DNA from: Usitatibacter rugosus
GTDB lineage: Bacteria > Pseudomonadota > Gammaproteobacteria > Burkholderiales > Usitatibacteraceae
NCBI RefSeq assembly: GCF_013003965.1
Contig: NZ_CP053069.1
Coordinates: 1,209,419-1,273,418 of the forward strand
Direction of reading: 5' to 3'
Length of the DNA: 64,000 nucleotides
Shown here: piece by piece, positions 42,618 to 56,139 of the stretch
How the letters are laid out: each line of letters opens with the position of its first letter
Position numbering within the stretch: position 1 is the stretch's first letter
Translations under genes and position numbers: made by a program
Notes under the pieces: generated by a model
What the model was told of the DNA's origin: nothing
Seen by the model: the letters and a program-made list of their open reading frames with translations, nothing else
Databases searched by the model: none

Positions 42618-44325
42618 TTTCGGCCTCCGCGGGAGTGGGATTGGCGGCAGGGACAGGGACGGCGGCGGCGAAGACCCCGGTGGACATGCCGGAGCGCAGG
42701 CGGCTGCTGCGAAGCTGGCCGGCCTGCTCGAGGATCGGATACGCCGTGGAGCAGAAGAAGGAATTGATGCGGCGCATGTCGCTGATGATGTCCAGGTGCA
42801 GCGAGCTGGTCTCGATCGACTGCACCGACTGCCCCGAGAGGCGGTCCAGGTGCGTGCCGGAATACTTGCGCTCGAGGTCGCGGAACTGCTCCTTCTCCGC
42901 GATCAGCATCTGGGCGCTCTTCAGGTCCCCGTTCAGGAACACCGAGAGGCCGAGCCGCAGGTTCTCGATCAGCTTCTCGTGCATCTCCTCCAGCTCCTTC
43001 ATGCCTTCCTGGGAGAACTGCAGCCGCTGGCCGATCTTCTTGTCGCGCAGGGCCTGGAAGGTGCCCTCGAGGATGTCGCCCACGTGCTCGAGGTTGATGG
43101 TGAGCTGCATGATCTCGGTCCAGCGCCGGCCGTCGCGCTCGTCGAGCGCCTCGCGGCTGATCTGCGTGAGGTAGAGCTTGACCGCCGTGTAGAGGCGGTC
43201 CACGTCGTCGTCCAGCCTGATCATCTGGTCGACCAGCGCCTTGTCGTCGGTCTTGATGACCTTGAGCATGCCGTTCAGCATCTGCTCGATCAGGTCGCCG
43301 ATGCGAAGCGTTTCGCGAGCCGCGTTGGCCAGCGCGAGGGCGGGCGTGCCGAGCGCGCCGCTGTCCAGGTGGCGCGGCTCCACCTGGGCCACGTTCGACG
43401 CCACGCCGGGCACGAAGCGCGTGACGAGCGCGGCGACCTTGTCGGTGAGGAAGAAGAACAGCACCGCGATGGTGAGGTTGAAGAGTACGTGGAAGTGCAG
43501 CACCTGCCGGCCGGGATCGAGGTCGAAGTTCGAGATGACGCGGATCGCGTATTGCATTCCGAAGAGGAAGATGACGCAGCCCACAGCCTTGAAGATGAGG
43601 TTGCCGACGGCCACGCGCCGTCCCTCGCCGGGGGTGCGGAGGTTCACCAGGAGCGCGAGGATGCCGCTGCCGATGTTGGAGCCCAGCACCAGCGCCATGC
43701 CCTCGGGCACCGTGATCACGCCGGAGGCCGTCAGCGAGGCGGAGAGCAGCACCATCGCGAGGCTGGACCACGAGAGGATGGTGAACACCGCGCCGATCAA
43801 TATGTCCAGCAGCATGTCGCCCGAGAGCGAGGCGAAGATCACCTTCACGCCTTGCGCCTGCGTGATGGGCGCGGTGGCCTGGTTCACGAGCTGCAGCGCC
43901 AGCAGGATGAGCCCCAGGCCGATGGCCACGCGCCCGAGCTGGCCGGCGCGCGTGTTCTTGCGCGACAGGAAGAAGACCACGCCGAAGAAGATGAAGATCG
44001 GCGAGATCCAGCGCAGGTCGAGCGAGAGCACCAGCGCCATCAGCGCCGTGCCGACATCCGCGCCCAGCATGATCACGAGGGCCGGGCCGAGGGCGATCAG
44101 GCCCTGGGCCACGAAGGAGCTCGCGATCAGCGCCGTGGCGCTGGAGGACTGCACGAGCGCCGTCACCGCGAGGCCGGAGAGGAACGCCGAGGGGCGGGTG
44201 GCCACGCTCCGGGAGAGGAACCGGCGCAGGTTGGCGCCGAAGACACGCAGGATGCCGGTGCGGACGATGTGCGTGCCCCACACCAGCAGGGCCACGCTCG
44301 CCATCAGGTTGAGGAGAGTTTCCAA
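42580..44325 (-). CDS. Na/Pi cotransporter family protein with C-terminal PhoU-like domain
   Basis: This is a 581-residue membrane protein. The N-terminal half (about 1-310) has duplicated Na/Pi cotransporter motifs (VQSSSATALIASSF and the related LSWSSLAMVLLSASL). The C-terminal half (about 340-540) is helical and PhoU-like (TINLEHVGDILEGTF). Such proteins move phosphate across the inner membrane, and some act in phosphate efflux. It is 7 bases after the phosphonoacetaldehyde dehydrogenase gene and overlaps the PhnZ-like gene. Balancing phosphate released by phosphonate cleavage is a reasonable inferred role. The last 50 residues are Ala/Pro-rich and likely disordered. Confidence 0.88.
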   Translation of the reverse strand: METLLNLMASVALLVWGTHIVRTGILRVFGANLRRFLSRSVATRPSAFLSGLAVTALVQSSSATALIASSFVAQGLIALGPALVIMLGADVGTALMALVLSLDLRWISPIFIFFGVVFFLSRKNTRAGQLGRVAIGLGLILLALQLVNQATAPITQAQGVKVIFASLSGDMLLDILIGAVFTILSWSSLAMVLLSASLTASGVITVPEGMALVLGSNIGSGILALLVNLRTPGEGRRVAVGNLIFKAVGCVIFLFGMQYAIRVISNFDLDPGRQVLHFHVLFNLTIAVLFFFLTDKVAALVTRFVPGVASNVAQVEPRHLDSGALGTPALALANAARETLRIGDLIEQMLNGMLKVIKTDDKALVDQMIRLDDDVDRLYTAVKLYLTQISREALDERDGRRWTEIMQLTINLEHVGDILEGTFQALRDKKIGQRLQFSQEGMKELEEMHEKLIENLRLGLSVFLNGDLKSAQMLIAEKEQFRDLERKYSGTHLDRLSGQSVQSIETSSLHLDIISDMRRINSFFCSTAYPILEQAGQLRSSRLRSGMSTGVFAAAVPVPAANPTPAEAENGSHPPRHREAL

Positions 44326-44332
44326 TCCCTTG

Positions 44333-45730
44333 CTAGGCCCCCGGCAGGCTGAAGGTCTTCAGGTTGGTGAAGCTCTTCATCGCTTCCTGCACGCCTTCCT
44401 TGTAGCCGAGGCCCGAGTCCTTGATGCCTCCGAAAGGCGTGAGCTCCAGGCGGTAGCCCGGCACTTCGCGCACGTTCACCGTACCGACCTGCAGCTCGGC
44501 CACGAACTTCATGACGTAGTCCAGGCGGTTGGTGCAGACGGCCGAGGAGAGTCCGTAGGCCGTGCCATTGGAAATGGCGATGGCTTCATCGATGTTTCCG
44601 AAGCGGATGATCGGCGACACCGGGCCGAAGGTTTCCTGCTTCACGACGGTCATCTCCGGCTTCACGTTGTCCAGCACGGTGGGGGAGTAGAGCGCGCCCT
44701 GGCGGAGGTTGCCCACGAGCAGCCGCGCGCCTTGCGCCACCGCCTCGTTCACGCGCGCCTCGAACTGCTTGGCCGCGGCCTCGTCGATCACCGTGCCCAT
44801 CTCCATCTTGCGGTCCGTGGGGTTGCCGTAGCTCCACGCCTTCGTCTTCTGGACCACGAGGTCGACGAAGCGTTCCGCGACGCTCTCCTGGACCAGCATG
44901 CGCTTGACCGCCGTGCAGCGCTGGCCGCTGTTCTTGTACGAACCTTGCACCGCCAGCGTGGCGGCCTCCTCGAGGTCGGCGTCTTCCATGACGATGATCG
45001 GGTCGTTGCCGCCCAGCTCGAGCACGATGCGGCGGTAGCCGGCCTTGGACGCGATGTACTTGCCGACCGAGACGCCACCGGTGAAGGTCACCAGGTCCAC
45101 GTCCACGTTGGTGATCAGCTCGTCGGCGATCTCGCGCGGGTCGCCCGTCACGATGGTGAACATCGGCTTCGGCAGGCCGGCTTCGTAGAGCAGCTCGGCG
45201 AGGTAGATCGCGGAGAGCGGCGTCTTCTCGGAGGGCTTCAGCACCATCCGATTGTTCGTGGCGATCGACGGCGCGACCTTGTGCGCCACCTGGTTCATCG
45301 GGTGGTTGAACGGCGTGATCGCGGAGATGGCGCCCAGCAGCGGCTCGCGCTTGGTGAAGACGCGGCGGTTCTTGCCGTGGGGCGTGAGATCGCACGAGAA
45401 GGACTGGCCGTCGTCCTTCAGGGCCTCGGTGGCGCTGAAGTTGAGCACGTCGCAGACACGGCCCACTTCGTAGATCGAATCCTTCTTGCACAGGCCCGAC
45501 TCGGACGTGATGAGGTCGGAGGCGGCCTCCACGCGTTCGCGCAGGAGCGTGGCGGCTTTCTGCAGGATCGAGGCGCGGTCATAGCGCGTGAGCTTCGACT
45601 TGTAGGCGCGTGCCGTGGCGAAGGCCTGGCGCACGTCGTCCACGGTGGCCATGGGCACGGTCCCGGACACGGTGCCCGTGAACGGGCTGTGCACCTCGAT
45701 GACGCGCGAAGACTTCAGGACGGCGCTCAT
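44333..45730 (-). CDS. phnY: Phosphonoacetaldehyde dehydrogenase
   Basis: This is a 465-residue aldehyde dehydrogenase that should oxidise phosphonoacetaldehyde to phosphonoacetate with NAD. The catalytic Cys is in NSGQRCTAV and the general-base Glu in LELGGND; ITPFNHPMNQ and FTGGVSVGK are also conserved. The assignment to the phosphonate subgroup rests on adjacency to phosphonoacetate hydrolase (1-base gap) and on family resemblance. The ATG at 45730 is the coupled start; the longer upstream frame is a shadow. The symbol follows the Sinorhizobium naming and should not be confused with the PhnY hydroxylase. Confidence 0.85.
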   Translation of the reverse strand: MSAVLKSSRVIEVHSPFTGTVSGTVPMATVDDVRQAFATARAYKSKLTRYDRASILQKAATLLRERVEAASDLITSESGLCKKDSIYEVGRVCDVLNFSATEALKDDGQSFSCDLTPHGKNRRVFTKREPLLGAISAITPFNHPMNQVAHKVAPSIATNNRMVLKPSEKTPLSAIYLAELLYEAGLPKPMFTIVTGDPREIADELITNVDVDLVTFTGGVSVGKYIASKAGYRRIVLELGGNDPIIVMEDADLEEAATLAVQGSYKNSGQRCTAVKRMLVQESVAERFVDLVVQKTKAWSYGNPTDRKMEMGTVIDEAAAKQFEARVNEAVAQGARLLVGNLRQGALYSPTVLDNVKPEMTVVKQETFGPVSPIIRFGNIDEAIAISNGTAYGLSSAVCTNRLDYVMKFVAELQVGTVNVREVPGYRLELTPFGGIKDSGLGYKEGVQEAMKSFTNLKTFSLPGA

Positions 45731-45731
45731 G

Positions 45732-49075
<3,344 letters not shown>

Positions 49076-49086
49076 GCCACGCGCGT

Positions 49087-50343
49087 TCACGCGCCCGTCA
49101 GCGCCCGGCCGTCGAGGGTGTCTTCGGCCAGCCCCAGGTGGCGAAGGATCGTCGGTGCGATGTCGACCAGGCTCGCGTTCGTGAAGTGCGAGCCGTGCGC
49201 GATGCCGGGCGCGCGAATCACGAGGAAGGGGCGCTGCTCGTAGCGTCCCAGGCCCCCGTGCTGGCCATGGCCCGGGAGCGATTCGCCGCCCAGCGCGTTC
49301 TCCGCGACATCGCTGCGGCCGCGGACGCCGAACGCGTTGGGCTCGTCGTCGCCCGCGAGGCTGACCGCGATCGCCAGCGTGCCGCCGCGCGGCAGGCCCC
49401 ACTGCGATAGCGTCTCGCCGCTCGCGATCTCGCCCGCGAAGTCCTGCTTCGGCAGCCATGCGAGCACGGCGGGAATGCGATCGGCGGCCGCGGGTGAGAA
49501 GTGCAGGATCGCGGAGGTGCCCTGGGGTGCGACGACCACATCGCTCGAATCGAGGCTCGCCTTGAAGCCTGCCTCGACCAGCCTTTCATCGAGGTCGACC
49601 TTGCGGCGGATCGTCTGCATCCCGTGGTCGGAGCACGCCGCGAAGAGAGTCTCCTTGCCACCCGGATCCAGGCGATCGACGGTTTCCAGCACGCGGGCGA
49701 CATTGGCGTCGGCACGCCCGATGGCGGCACGGTGCTCGGGCGAACCCAGCGGCGTGTGGTGCCCCGTGTGGTCGGGCTCGGAGAGCCACAGCACGGCGTA
49801 GGGCGGGCGGCGCTGCTCGAGGATTTCGGAGCAGAAGCGCGCGGTCATCGTGTCGTCGCCATCCGCTCCCACGCGGATGTCGAGGCCGTCGGCGAGCGGA
49901 GCGCGGCCGGGGCCGAACGAGCCGGAGCGGTGATAGACGTATCCCGCGCCTTCGGGATCGTGCACGTAGGCAGCGCCGGGCGAGACGTTCGACATCAGCA
50001 CCGCGGGGCCGAGCGAGGCCACGCGCTCGTGGAGCGTCGGCCGATGCAGCGCGCGGCCGGTCACGCGGCGCAGGCGCTCGAGGAAATCGGGCTTGCCGGC
50101 CGAGTAGCACTTGAGGCCCGCGCCTTCGTCGAGAACCATGGTGTTGCCGAGGAGGCCGTGCGATGCGGGACGCGAGCCCGTGGCGATGGAGGCCGCACTG
50201 GTGCGCGTGGTGGAGGGAAAGACGCCGCGGAAGGCGGTGAAGCTGGCTGCCTCGCGCCGCAGCCGCGCCAGCGTGGGTGCCGTCGCGTCGTCGATGAGGT
50301 CCGCGCGCAGGCTGTCGCAGACCACGAGGACCGCGCCCTTCAT
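49087..50343 (-). CDS. Alkaline phosphatase superfamily phosphodiesterase/phosphonate hydrolase
   Basis: This is a 418-residue cytosolic member of the nucleotide pyrophosphatase/phosphodiesterase branch, the same superfamily as PhnA. Metal and nucleophile motifs are CDSLRADL, FPSTTRTSAASIATG (Thr or Ser nucleophile), SEPDHTGHH, SDHGM and GQHGG. No signal peptide is present. The start overlaps the upstream metallophosphoesterase stop (ATGA). It is the last gene of a ten-gene operon. A monoesterase or C-P hydrolase step after the diesterase is a plausible inference. Confidence 0.85.
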   Translation of the reverse strand: MKGAVLVVCDSLRADLIDDATAPTLARLRREAASFTAFRGVFPSTTRTSAASIATGSRPASHGLLGNTMVLDEGAGLKCYSAGKPDFLERLRRVTGRALHRPTLHERVASLGPAVLMSNVSPGAAYVHDPEGAGYVYHRSGSFGPGRAPLADGLDIRVGADGDDTMTARFCSEILEQRRPPYAVLWLSEPDHTGHHTPLGSPEHRAAIGRADANVARVLETVDRLDPGGKETLFAACSDHGMQTIRRKVDLDERLVEAGFKASLDSSDVVVAPQGTSAILHFSPAAADRIPAVLAWLPKQDFAGEIASGETLSQWGLPRGGTLAIAVSLAGDDEPNAFGVRGRSDVAENALGGESLPGHGQHGGLGRYEQRPFLVIRAPGIAHGSHFTNASLVDIAPTILRHLGLAEDTLDGRALTGA

Positions 50344-51146
50344 CTCACGTATTCGTAGTGGTCCTCGCCCACGCGGCGCAACGTCGTGCGATCGAGGTAG
50401 TCGTGGAAGTGGACCGTCACCTGGTCGGGATCGATGAACGCGACGGCGTAGGCCGGCGGCTCATGGCTCTTCGGCACCGGCGTCACGGTGTGCAAGTCGA
50501 ACGGCACCTGGTGGTTGAGCCCGCGCATCGTGGAGACCGGGATGCCGCGCCAGCTTCCGCACACGGGGCGGTGCACGTGGCCGTAGAAGAGGTGGCGGAT
50601 GTCGCGGTCCTTCACCAGCGCGGCGAAGCGCTCCGGCTCGGCGAGCGCGATGCGGTCCACGCAGGGGATGCGGATCGAGAACGGCGGATGGTGCATGAAG
50701 AGGTACACGGGGCGCTTCCCGGCCTCGTCCAGCCGTGCGCGCAGCCACGCCTCGCGCTTCTCGCAGTACTTGCCGCCGTTCACGCCTTCGTCGAGCGTGT
50801 CGAGGAAGAGGAAGTCGCCTTCGTCGCGCTTCAGCACGCCCTGCACGAAGCCGTGCTCGTCGCGCAGCGCGTTCGGAAATGCTTCGCGGAACGGAGCGCG
50901 AAAGTCGTGGTTGCCCAGCAGCGGATAGACGGGCATCGCGAGCCGCGCAAGCTGCTTCGCGAGGCCCTGGTAGGCGGCGGGCTCGCCCTTGTGCGCGAGG
51001 TCTCCCGTCAGCACGCAGAACGCGGCGTCGGCGTGGTTCGCGATCACGTCGTCGATGCATTGCGCGAGGCGCTGGTAGGGATCGGTCTGGTAGAGCGATT
51101 GCCCGGGGGTCACGAGGTGCGTGTCGGTGATGTGGACGAGTTTCAT
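50340..51146 (-). CDS. Calcineurin-like metallophosphoesterase, GpdQ/CpdA type
   Basis: This is a 268-residue cytosolic binuclear-metal phosphodiesterase. Ligand motifs are Asp8 and His10 (DTH), Asp49 (TGDLAH), Asn79 and His80 (GNHD), MHHPPF and GHVHRP. The sequence layout resembles GpdQ, a glycerophosphodiesterase. It lies 5 bases after the ABC ATPase gene and overlaps the AP-superfamily gene. The two enzymes could act in series on an imported phosphodiester, diesterase first. Confidence 0.87.
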   Translation of the reverse strand: MKLVHITDTHLVTPGQSLYQTDPYQRLAQCIDDVIANHADAAFCVLTGDLAHKGEPAAYQGLAKQLARLAMPVYPLLGNHDFRAPFREAFPNALRDEHGFVQGVLKRDEGDFLFLDTLDEGVNGGKYCEKREAWLRARLDEAGKRPVYLFMHHPPFSIRIPCVDRIALAEPERFAALVKDRDIRHLFYGHVHRPVCGSWRGIPVSTMRGLNHQVPFDLHTVTPVPKSHEPPAYAVAFIDPDQVTVHFHDYLDRTTLRRVGEDHYEYVR

Positions 51147-51151
51147 GGCGG

Positions 51152-52792
51152 TCAGGCGGGCGCGGGGTCCGGCAGGTTGCCGTATCCGCGGCTCGCGGCA
51201 TCGATGAGCTTTCGAGTGTAGTCGTCGGCGGGCCTCGCGAAGACGGCGCCGGTGGCACCCGCCTCGCGCACCGTCCCGTCGCGTAGCACCACCACGCGCC
51301 CGGCCACCTGCCGGATCACGCCGAGGTCGTGGCTGATGAAGAGGCACGCCGTCCCGGAGCGCTGCTGCAGCTCCTTCAGCAATGCGAGCACCTGGGCCTG
51401 TACCGAGACATCGAGCGCCGAGGTGACCTCGTCGCAGATCACGAGATCGGGCTTGGCTGCGAAGGCGCGCGCGATGGCGACACGCTGCTGCTGGCCGCCG
51501 GAGAGCTGGCGCGGATAGCAGTCGAGCAGGTGCGGGTCCAACTGGAGCTGCTCGAAGAGGGCGAGGGATCTCTGCCGCGCCTCGGCACCCGTCACGCCCT
51601 CGAAGAGCGCGAGGGGACGCTCGAGGATGGCGGCGATGCGCTGGCGCGGGTTGAGCGACGAGAGCGGATCCTGGAAGACGATCTGGATGCGGCGGCGTTG
51701 TTCCTGCGTGCGCTCGCGGGCGAGGCCGGGAAGCTCGGCGCCGTCGAAGCGGATGCTGCCCGAGGCGGGCGCGAGCAATCCCGAGACGAGGGCTGCGGCG
51801 GTGCTCTTGCCGCTGCCCGATTCGCCGACCAGGCCCAGTGTCTCGCCGGGTGCGATGTCGAACGAGAGGCCCTCGAGCGCGGGCCGGCCCGCTTCGGGCG
51901 CGCGCGTGAACCAGCCGCCGCGGCGCGCATAGCGGAAGCCGAGACCGGAAACCGAGAGCAACGCGGGCGCGGACGAGGGCGGCGCGACGCCCGTAGGCTC
52001 GCGATCGATGCGCGGCACCGCGGCGATGAGCCTTCGTGTGTAGTCGTGCTCCGGCGTTCGATAGACGGCGCGCGTCACACCCTGCTCGACCACCGTGCCG
52101 CGCAGCATCACCAGCACGCGGTCGCACATCTCGGAGACGACGTTCAGGTCGTGGCTCACGTAGATGAGCGAGGTGTTGAGGCGCTTGCGGAGGTCGCGCA
52201 CCAGCTCCAGCACCTGGATCTCCGTCGTCTTGTCGAGCGCCGTCGTGGGCTCGTCGAGGATCACGAGGCGCGGATTGCCGGCGAGCGCCGCGGCGATCAC
52301 CACGCGCTGGCGCTGCCCGCCGGAGAGCTCGTGCGGGAAGCGATCGTAGAGCGTGGCCGGATCCGGCAGGTTGGTGAGCGCGAAGAGGGACAGCGTCACC
52401 TCGCGCGCCTCGGCCTTGCCGCAGCCGCGCTGGATCCGGACCGCCTCCGCGACCTGGCTGCCCACGCGCAGGTGCGGCGTGAGCGACGACAGCGGGTTCT
52501 GCGGCACGAACGCGACCTTGCCGCCGCGCAGCAGCTTCATCTCGGCGGCGGCCATCTGGCGGATGTCGCGGCCGTCGATGCGGATGTCGCCGGAGGTGAT
52601 CACGCCGCCGGGCCGGCAGTAGCCCATCAGCGCTCGGGCGAGCGTCGACTTGCCCGAGCCGCTCTCGCCCACGAGGCCCAGGCTCTCGCCCTCGGCGAGA
52701 GAGAGGCACGCGTCGATGACGGCCGGGGCCAGGGCGCCGTCGGGGCGGCGATAGCTCACGTTGACGCCCTTCGCTTCGAGCACCGGCGTCAT
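51152..52792 (-). CDS. Dipeptide/oligopeptide-type ABC transporter, fused double ATPase
   Basis: This is a 546-residue cytosolic ATPase with two complete nucleotide-binding domains, equivalent to DppD and DppF fused. Each half has Walker [10 protein letters not shown] and an ABC signature (LSGGQRQR and LSGGQQQR), plus Walker B ([11 protein letters not shown] and [11 protein letters not shown]). The start overlaps the upstream permease stop (ATGA). It powers the importer encoded by the next three upstream genes. Operon context with phosphodiesterase genes suggests a phosphorus-containing substrate and not a peptide. Confidence 0.92.
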   Translation of the reverse strand: MTPVLEAKGVNVSYRRPDGALAPAVIDACLSLAEGESLGLVGESGSGKSTLARALMGYCRPGGVITSGDIRIDGRDIRQMAAAEMKLLRGGKVAFVPQNPLSSLTPHLRVGSQVAEAVRIQRGCGKAEAREVTLSLFALTNLPDPATLYDRFPHELSGGQRQRVVIAAALAGNPRLVILDEPTTALDKTTEIQVLELVRDLRKRLNTSLIYVSHDLNVVSEMCDRVLVMLRGTVVEQGVTRAVYRTPEHDYTRRLIAAVPRIDREPTGVAPPSSAPALLSVSGLGFRYARRGGWFTRAPEAGRPALEGLSFDIAPGETLGLVGESGSGKSTAAALVSGLLAPASGSIRFDGAELPGLARERTQEQRRRIQIVFQDPLSSLNPRQRIAAILERPLALFEGVTGAEARQRSLALFEQLQLDPHLLDCYPRQLSGGQQQRVAIARAFAAKPDLVICDEVTSALDVSVQAQVLALLKELQQRSGTACLFISHDLGVIRQVAGRVVVLRDGTVREAGATGAVFARPADDYTRKLIDAASRGYGNLPDPAPA

Positions 52793-53634
52793 ACGCCTCC
52801 CACGTAGCCGCGCGCGGCGTCCATGCCCAGCGCATTCGCGAGTGCCTCGGCCCCGAAGTTGAGGCCGACCACGAGGGTGCTGATGAAGACCGCGGGGAAG
52901 AGCACCAGCCACGGCGCGAACGAGATCTGGCCCACGCCTTCGGAAACCATGAGGCCCCAGTCGGGCGTGGGCGGCGAGAGGCCGAGGCCGAGATAGGACA
53001 TCGTCGAGAGCAGCAGCACCGCATGTGACATGCGGATGGCGAACTCCACGTACACGACGTCCATCGTGTTGGGCAGGATCTCGCGCGCGATGATCGACGC
53101 GGACGACTCGCCGCGCAGCTGCGCCGCCTTCACGTAGCCCAGGTTCACCTGCGTCATCGCCTGAGCGCGAACGATGCGGATCACGCCCGGGAAGTACACG
53201 AGGCCGATCAGCGTGATCAGCACCGGCAGCGATTCGCCGAAGCCGGTGATGAAGAGCGAGACGAAGAGGATGCCGGGCAGCGCCAGCTTGATGTCGCAGA
53301 TGCGCATCACGATGTCGTCGAGCAGGCCGCCGAAGTACGCGGCGGCGACACCCAGCAGGCTTCCGATCGACACGGCCGCCACGACGCCCGTGAAGGTGAC
53401 GAGCAACGCCATCCGCCCGCCGTAGAGCAGGCGCGAAAGATAGTCGCGTCCGAGCACGTCGGTGCCGAGCAGGAACTCCCCGGGCGACTCGGCGCGGCCG
53501 CCCACGAGCGCGGTGGGATCGTAGGGCGCGATCCACGGCGAGAAGAGCGCGAGGAAGAGATGGATCGCGACCAGCGTGAGGCCGAGGATGGCCGCGGGCT
53601 TCTTCAAGGCGAAGCGGTCGATGCGCAGGGCCAT
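52789..53634 (-). CDS. Peptide-type ABC transporter permease (DppC-like)
   Basis: This is a 281-residue inner-membrane permease with about six transmembrane segments. It has the DppC-type N-terminal region (GTDVLGRDYLSRLLYGGR) and an EAA-like loop (YVKAAQLRGESSASIIAREILPN). It pairs with the DppB-like permease encoded 2 bases upstream. The shadow frame extending to 54216 is not real. Confidence 0.92.
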   Translation of the reverse strand: MALRIDRFALKKPAAILGLTLVAIHLFLALFSPWIAPYDPTALVGGRAESPGEFLLGTDVLGRDYLSRLLYGGRMALLVTFTGVVAAVSIGSLLGVAAAYFGGLLDDIVMRICDIKLALPGILFVSLFITGFGESLPVLITLIGLVYFPGVIRIVRAQAMTQVNLGYVKAAQLRGESSASIIAREILPNTMDVVYVEFAIRMSHAVLLLSTMSYLGLGLSPPTPDWGLMVSEGVGQISFAPWLVLFPAVFISTLVVGLNFGAEALANALGMDAARGYVGGV

Positions 53635-53636
53635 GG

Positions 53637-54593
53637 CTAGCGGCTCCTCGCGCGCGGGTCGAGCGCCATCACGGCGGCGTCGGCGAGCAAGTTCATGCCG
53701 ATCACGACCAGCGCGGCGATGAGGCTGATGGCCTGCACCACGGCGACCTCGCGCTTCTCCACGGCGTTGATGAGTACGAGCCCGAGGCCCGGATAGGCGA
53801 ACACCTTCTCGACCACGATGATCCCCGACAGCAGCCCCGCGACGTAGAGCGCGGCGGAGTTGAGCGCCGGGATCACGGAGGCCGGCAGCGCGTGGCGCAG
53901 CACGAGCGAGAGGTTCGAGGCGCCGGCCAGGCGCGCGCGCTCGACGTAATCGCTGTTGAGCGACTCGATGAAGCCGGCCCGCACCAACCGCACGAGGTGG
54001 GCGATCGAGCCGATCACCACCGTGAGCACGGGGAGGAACGAGGCCGCGATCAGCGTCGTGGGCGCATCCCTCGTGAAGGCCGTGATCATCGCCGGGAAGA
54101 TCGGCAGCCAGATCGCGAAGCACAGCACGAGGAAGTTGCCCGAGGCGAACTCGGGAATGGAGTAGCCGACGATGGCCCCCGTGGAGGCGATGAGGTCGGG
54201 GGTCCGACCTCGCCAATACGCCGCCGCGATGCCGATCGCGAGCGCGATGGGAATGGCGCAGAGCGCCGTCACGAGCCCCAGCAGCATGGAATTGCGCAGC
54301 GGGTAGCCGATCACGGTGGCCACGTCCTCGCGGCCGATGATGGTCTTGCCGAAATCGCCGGTGACCGCGTGGGCGAGCCAGCTTCCGTAGCGCACGACGG
54401 CGGGGCGGTCGAGGCCCAGCTCGGCGCGGCGCTTGGCGAAATCCGCGTCGCTCATCTGCGAGGCTTCGTCCGCGGTGAGACTCACCTGCAGGGCGTCGCC
54501 CGGCAACACTTCCGTGGCGACGAACACGAGCACGGTCACGAGGAACACCACGAGCGCCGAGAGGACCAGCCGGCGCGCCATCGCCTTCAGCAT
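53637..54593 (-). CDS. Peptide-type ABC transporter permease (DppB-like)
   Basis: This is a 318-residue inner-membrane permease with the DppB-type topology: a first transmembrane segment, a periplasmic loop (about 30-95), then five more segments. The EAA-like loop is DYVERARLAGASNLSLVLRH. It is 1 base after the binding-protein gene and forms the translocation channel with the DppC-like protein. Confidence 0.92.
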   Translation of the reverse strand: MLKAMARRLVLSALVVFLVTVLVFVATEVLPGDALQVSLTADEASQMSDADFAKRRAELGLDRPAVVRYGSWLAHAVTGDFGKTIIGREDVATVIGYPLRNSMLLGLVTALCAIPIALAIGIAAAYWRGRTPDLIASTGAIVGYSIPEFASGNFLVLCFAIWLPIFPAMITAFTRDAPTTLIAASFLPVLTVVIGSIAHLVRLVRAGFIESLNSDYVERARLAGASNLSLVLRHALPASVIPALNSAALYVAGLLSGIIVVEKVFAYPGLGLVLINAVEKREVAVVQAISLIAALVVIGMNLLADAAVMALDPRARSR

Positions 54594-54594
54594 G

Positions 54595-56139
54595 TCAGGC
54601 CTTCCACACCTCGTCGAAGCGGATCGACCAGAACTGCGAGTGGTTGCCCAGCCCGCGCACGCCCGGCTTGTGGATCAGCATGTTCTTGCGGCCCACGGGA
54701 TGCACCGCGGGAACGTCCTCGAGGAGGATCAGCTGCATCTTTCGGTAGATGAGCAGGCGCTGCTTGGGGTCGCGCTCGGCCACCGCGAAAGCGTAGAGCT
54801 TCATGTACTCCTCGCACGCCGGGCCGCTCCAGTAGCCGCTCTCGTTGTTGTCCGGCCGCATGCGGTAGAGGCTGACACCGGCGTTGCGCACGCCCGACGG
54901 CCCGTACGCGAACTTGTGCTTGGTGGTCTTCTCCTTGTTCTCCACGCGCCAGTCGCGATAGCCATCGGCGGGGCGCTGCTCGATCGGCAGCGTGATGCCC
55001 GCTTCCTTCACGGTCTGGGCGACGACCTGGAAGACGCGCGGGATCTCGGGCCACGACGCGGTGAAGTAGAACGTGGGCAGCGTGATGCCGTTCGGGTAGC
55101 CCGCTTCGGCGAGGAGCTTCTTCGCCTTGGCGACGTCGCGCTTCGGGAAGGGGACGAACGCGTCGTTGGCGGGCGTCAGGTGCGAGTCGTTGCCGATCCA
55201 GCCGGTCTTCGCGCCGTAGACGATCTTCATGACCTTGTCGCGGTCGATGGCGAGCGAGAGCGCCTGGCGGATGCGCTTGTCGTTGAAGATCGAGCCCTCG
55301 TGCTTGGGCAGGATCATCAGCGCCTGGTCGCCGGCTTCGGAGAAGTCGATCTTGGTGCCGGGGATGCGCTCCAGGTCCGGCAGCAGGCCCGGGTCCACGC
55401 CCAGCACCGCGTCGAAGAGGCCGCCGCGGAAACCGTTCAGCGCGCCTTCCATCTTGCCGGGCGTGCTCACGACCTCGAGGCGGTCGACGTACGGCATGCC
55501 CTTGCGCCAATAAGCCTCGTGGCGCTCCATGATGAGTCGCCGCTTCGGGTCGAGCTCCACGATCTTGAACGGGCCCGTGCCGATGCCGGAGAGGCCGATG
55601 GTGGCGATGGGCTCGGCGGGCATCACCATCAGCTGGTACTCGCCGAGGATGTACGGGAACTCGCTGTTCGGGGCATCGAGGTGCATGCGCACCTTGAACG
55701 GCCCGGTCTTCTCGATCCTGACGATCTGCTTCGCGAACGACGTCTTCTCCTGGTGGAACAGGAAGGAAGCGATGACGTCGTCGGCGGTCATGTCGCGGCC
55801 GTTGTGGAACTTCACGCCCTCGCGCAACTGGATGTCCCAGACCTTGAGGTCCTTGTCCGGCTCCCACGACGTGGCGAGCTCGGGCTCGACCTCGAGCTTC
55901 GCGTTCACGTAGGCGAGGCCGTTGAAGGCGCTGCGCGTGTTGATGTCCAGCAGGTAGTAAGGATGGCGGCCGGTCTTCGCGTCGCCCATCCGATTGTTGG
56001 GATAGAGGTTCGTGTAGACGAACTTCCCGCCGCGCTTGGGCGCGCCCTGCGCGAGGGCGTCCAACGGGCCCAGCAGCTCCTTCAACCCCAGGGCGGCCAG
56101 CGCCGCCCCGGTCGACACGATCAGCTCACGACGTTTCAT
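54595..56139 (-). CDS. ABC transporter substrate-binding protein, SBP family 5
   Basis: This is a 514-residue periplasmic binding protein of the peptide/nickel (SBP_bac_5) type. The N-terminus (KRRELIVSTGAALAALG) looks like a twin-arginine signal. Family motifs include LREGVKFHNGRDMTADDV and RQALSLAIDRDKV. It directly abuts the TRAP binding-protein gene (no gap) and precedes the DppB-like permease by 1 base. This family binds peptides, opines, glycosides and other solutes, and the ligand here is unknown. Context suggests an organophosphorus compound. Confidence 0.9.
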   Translation of the reverse strand: MKRRELIVSTGAALAALGLKELLGPLDALAQGAPKRGGKFVYTNLYPNNRMGDAKTGRHPYYLLDINTRSAFNGLAYVNAKLEVEPELATSWEPDKDLKVWDIQLREGVKFHNGRDMTADDVIASFLFHQEKTSFAKQIVRIEKTGPFKVRMHLDAPNSEFPYILGEYQLMVMPAEPIATIGLSGIGTGPFKIVELDPKRRLIMERHEAYWRKGMPYVDRLEVVSTPGKMEGALNGFRGGLFDAVLGVDPGLLPDLERIPGTKIDFSEAGDQALMILPKHEGSIFNDKRIRQALSLAIDRDKVMKIVYGAKTGWIGNDSHLTPANDAFVPFPKRDVAKAKKLLAEAGYPNGITLPTFYFTASWPEIPRVFQVVAQTVKEAGITLPIEQRPADGYRDWRVENKEKTTKHKFAYGPSGVRNAGVSLYRMRPDNNESGYWSGPACEEYMKLYAFAVAERDPKQRLLIYRKMQLILLEDVPAVHPVGRKNMLIHKPGVRGLGNHSQFWSIRFDEVWKA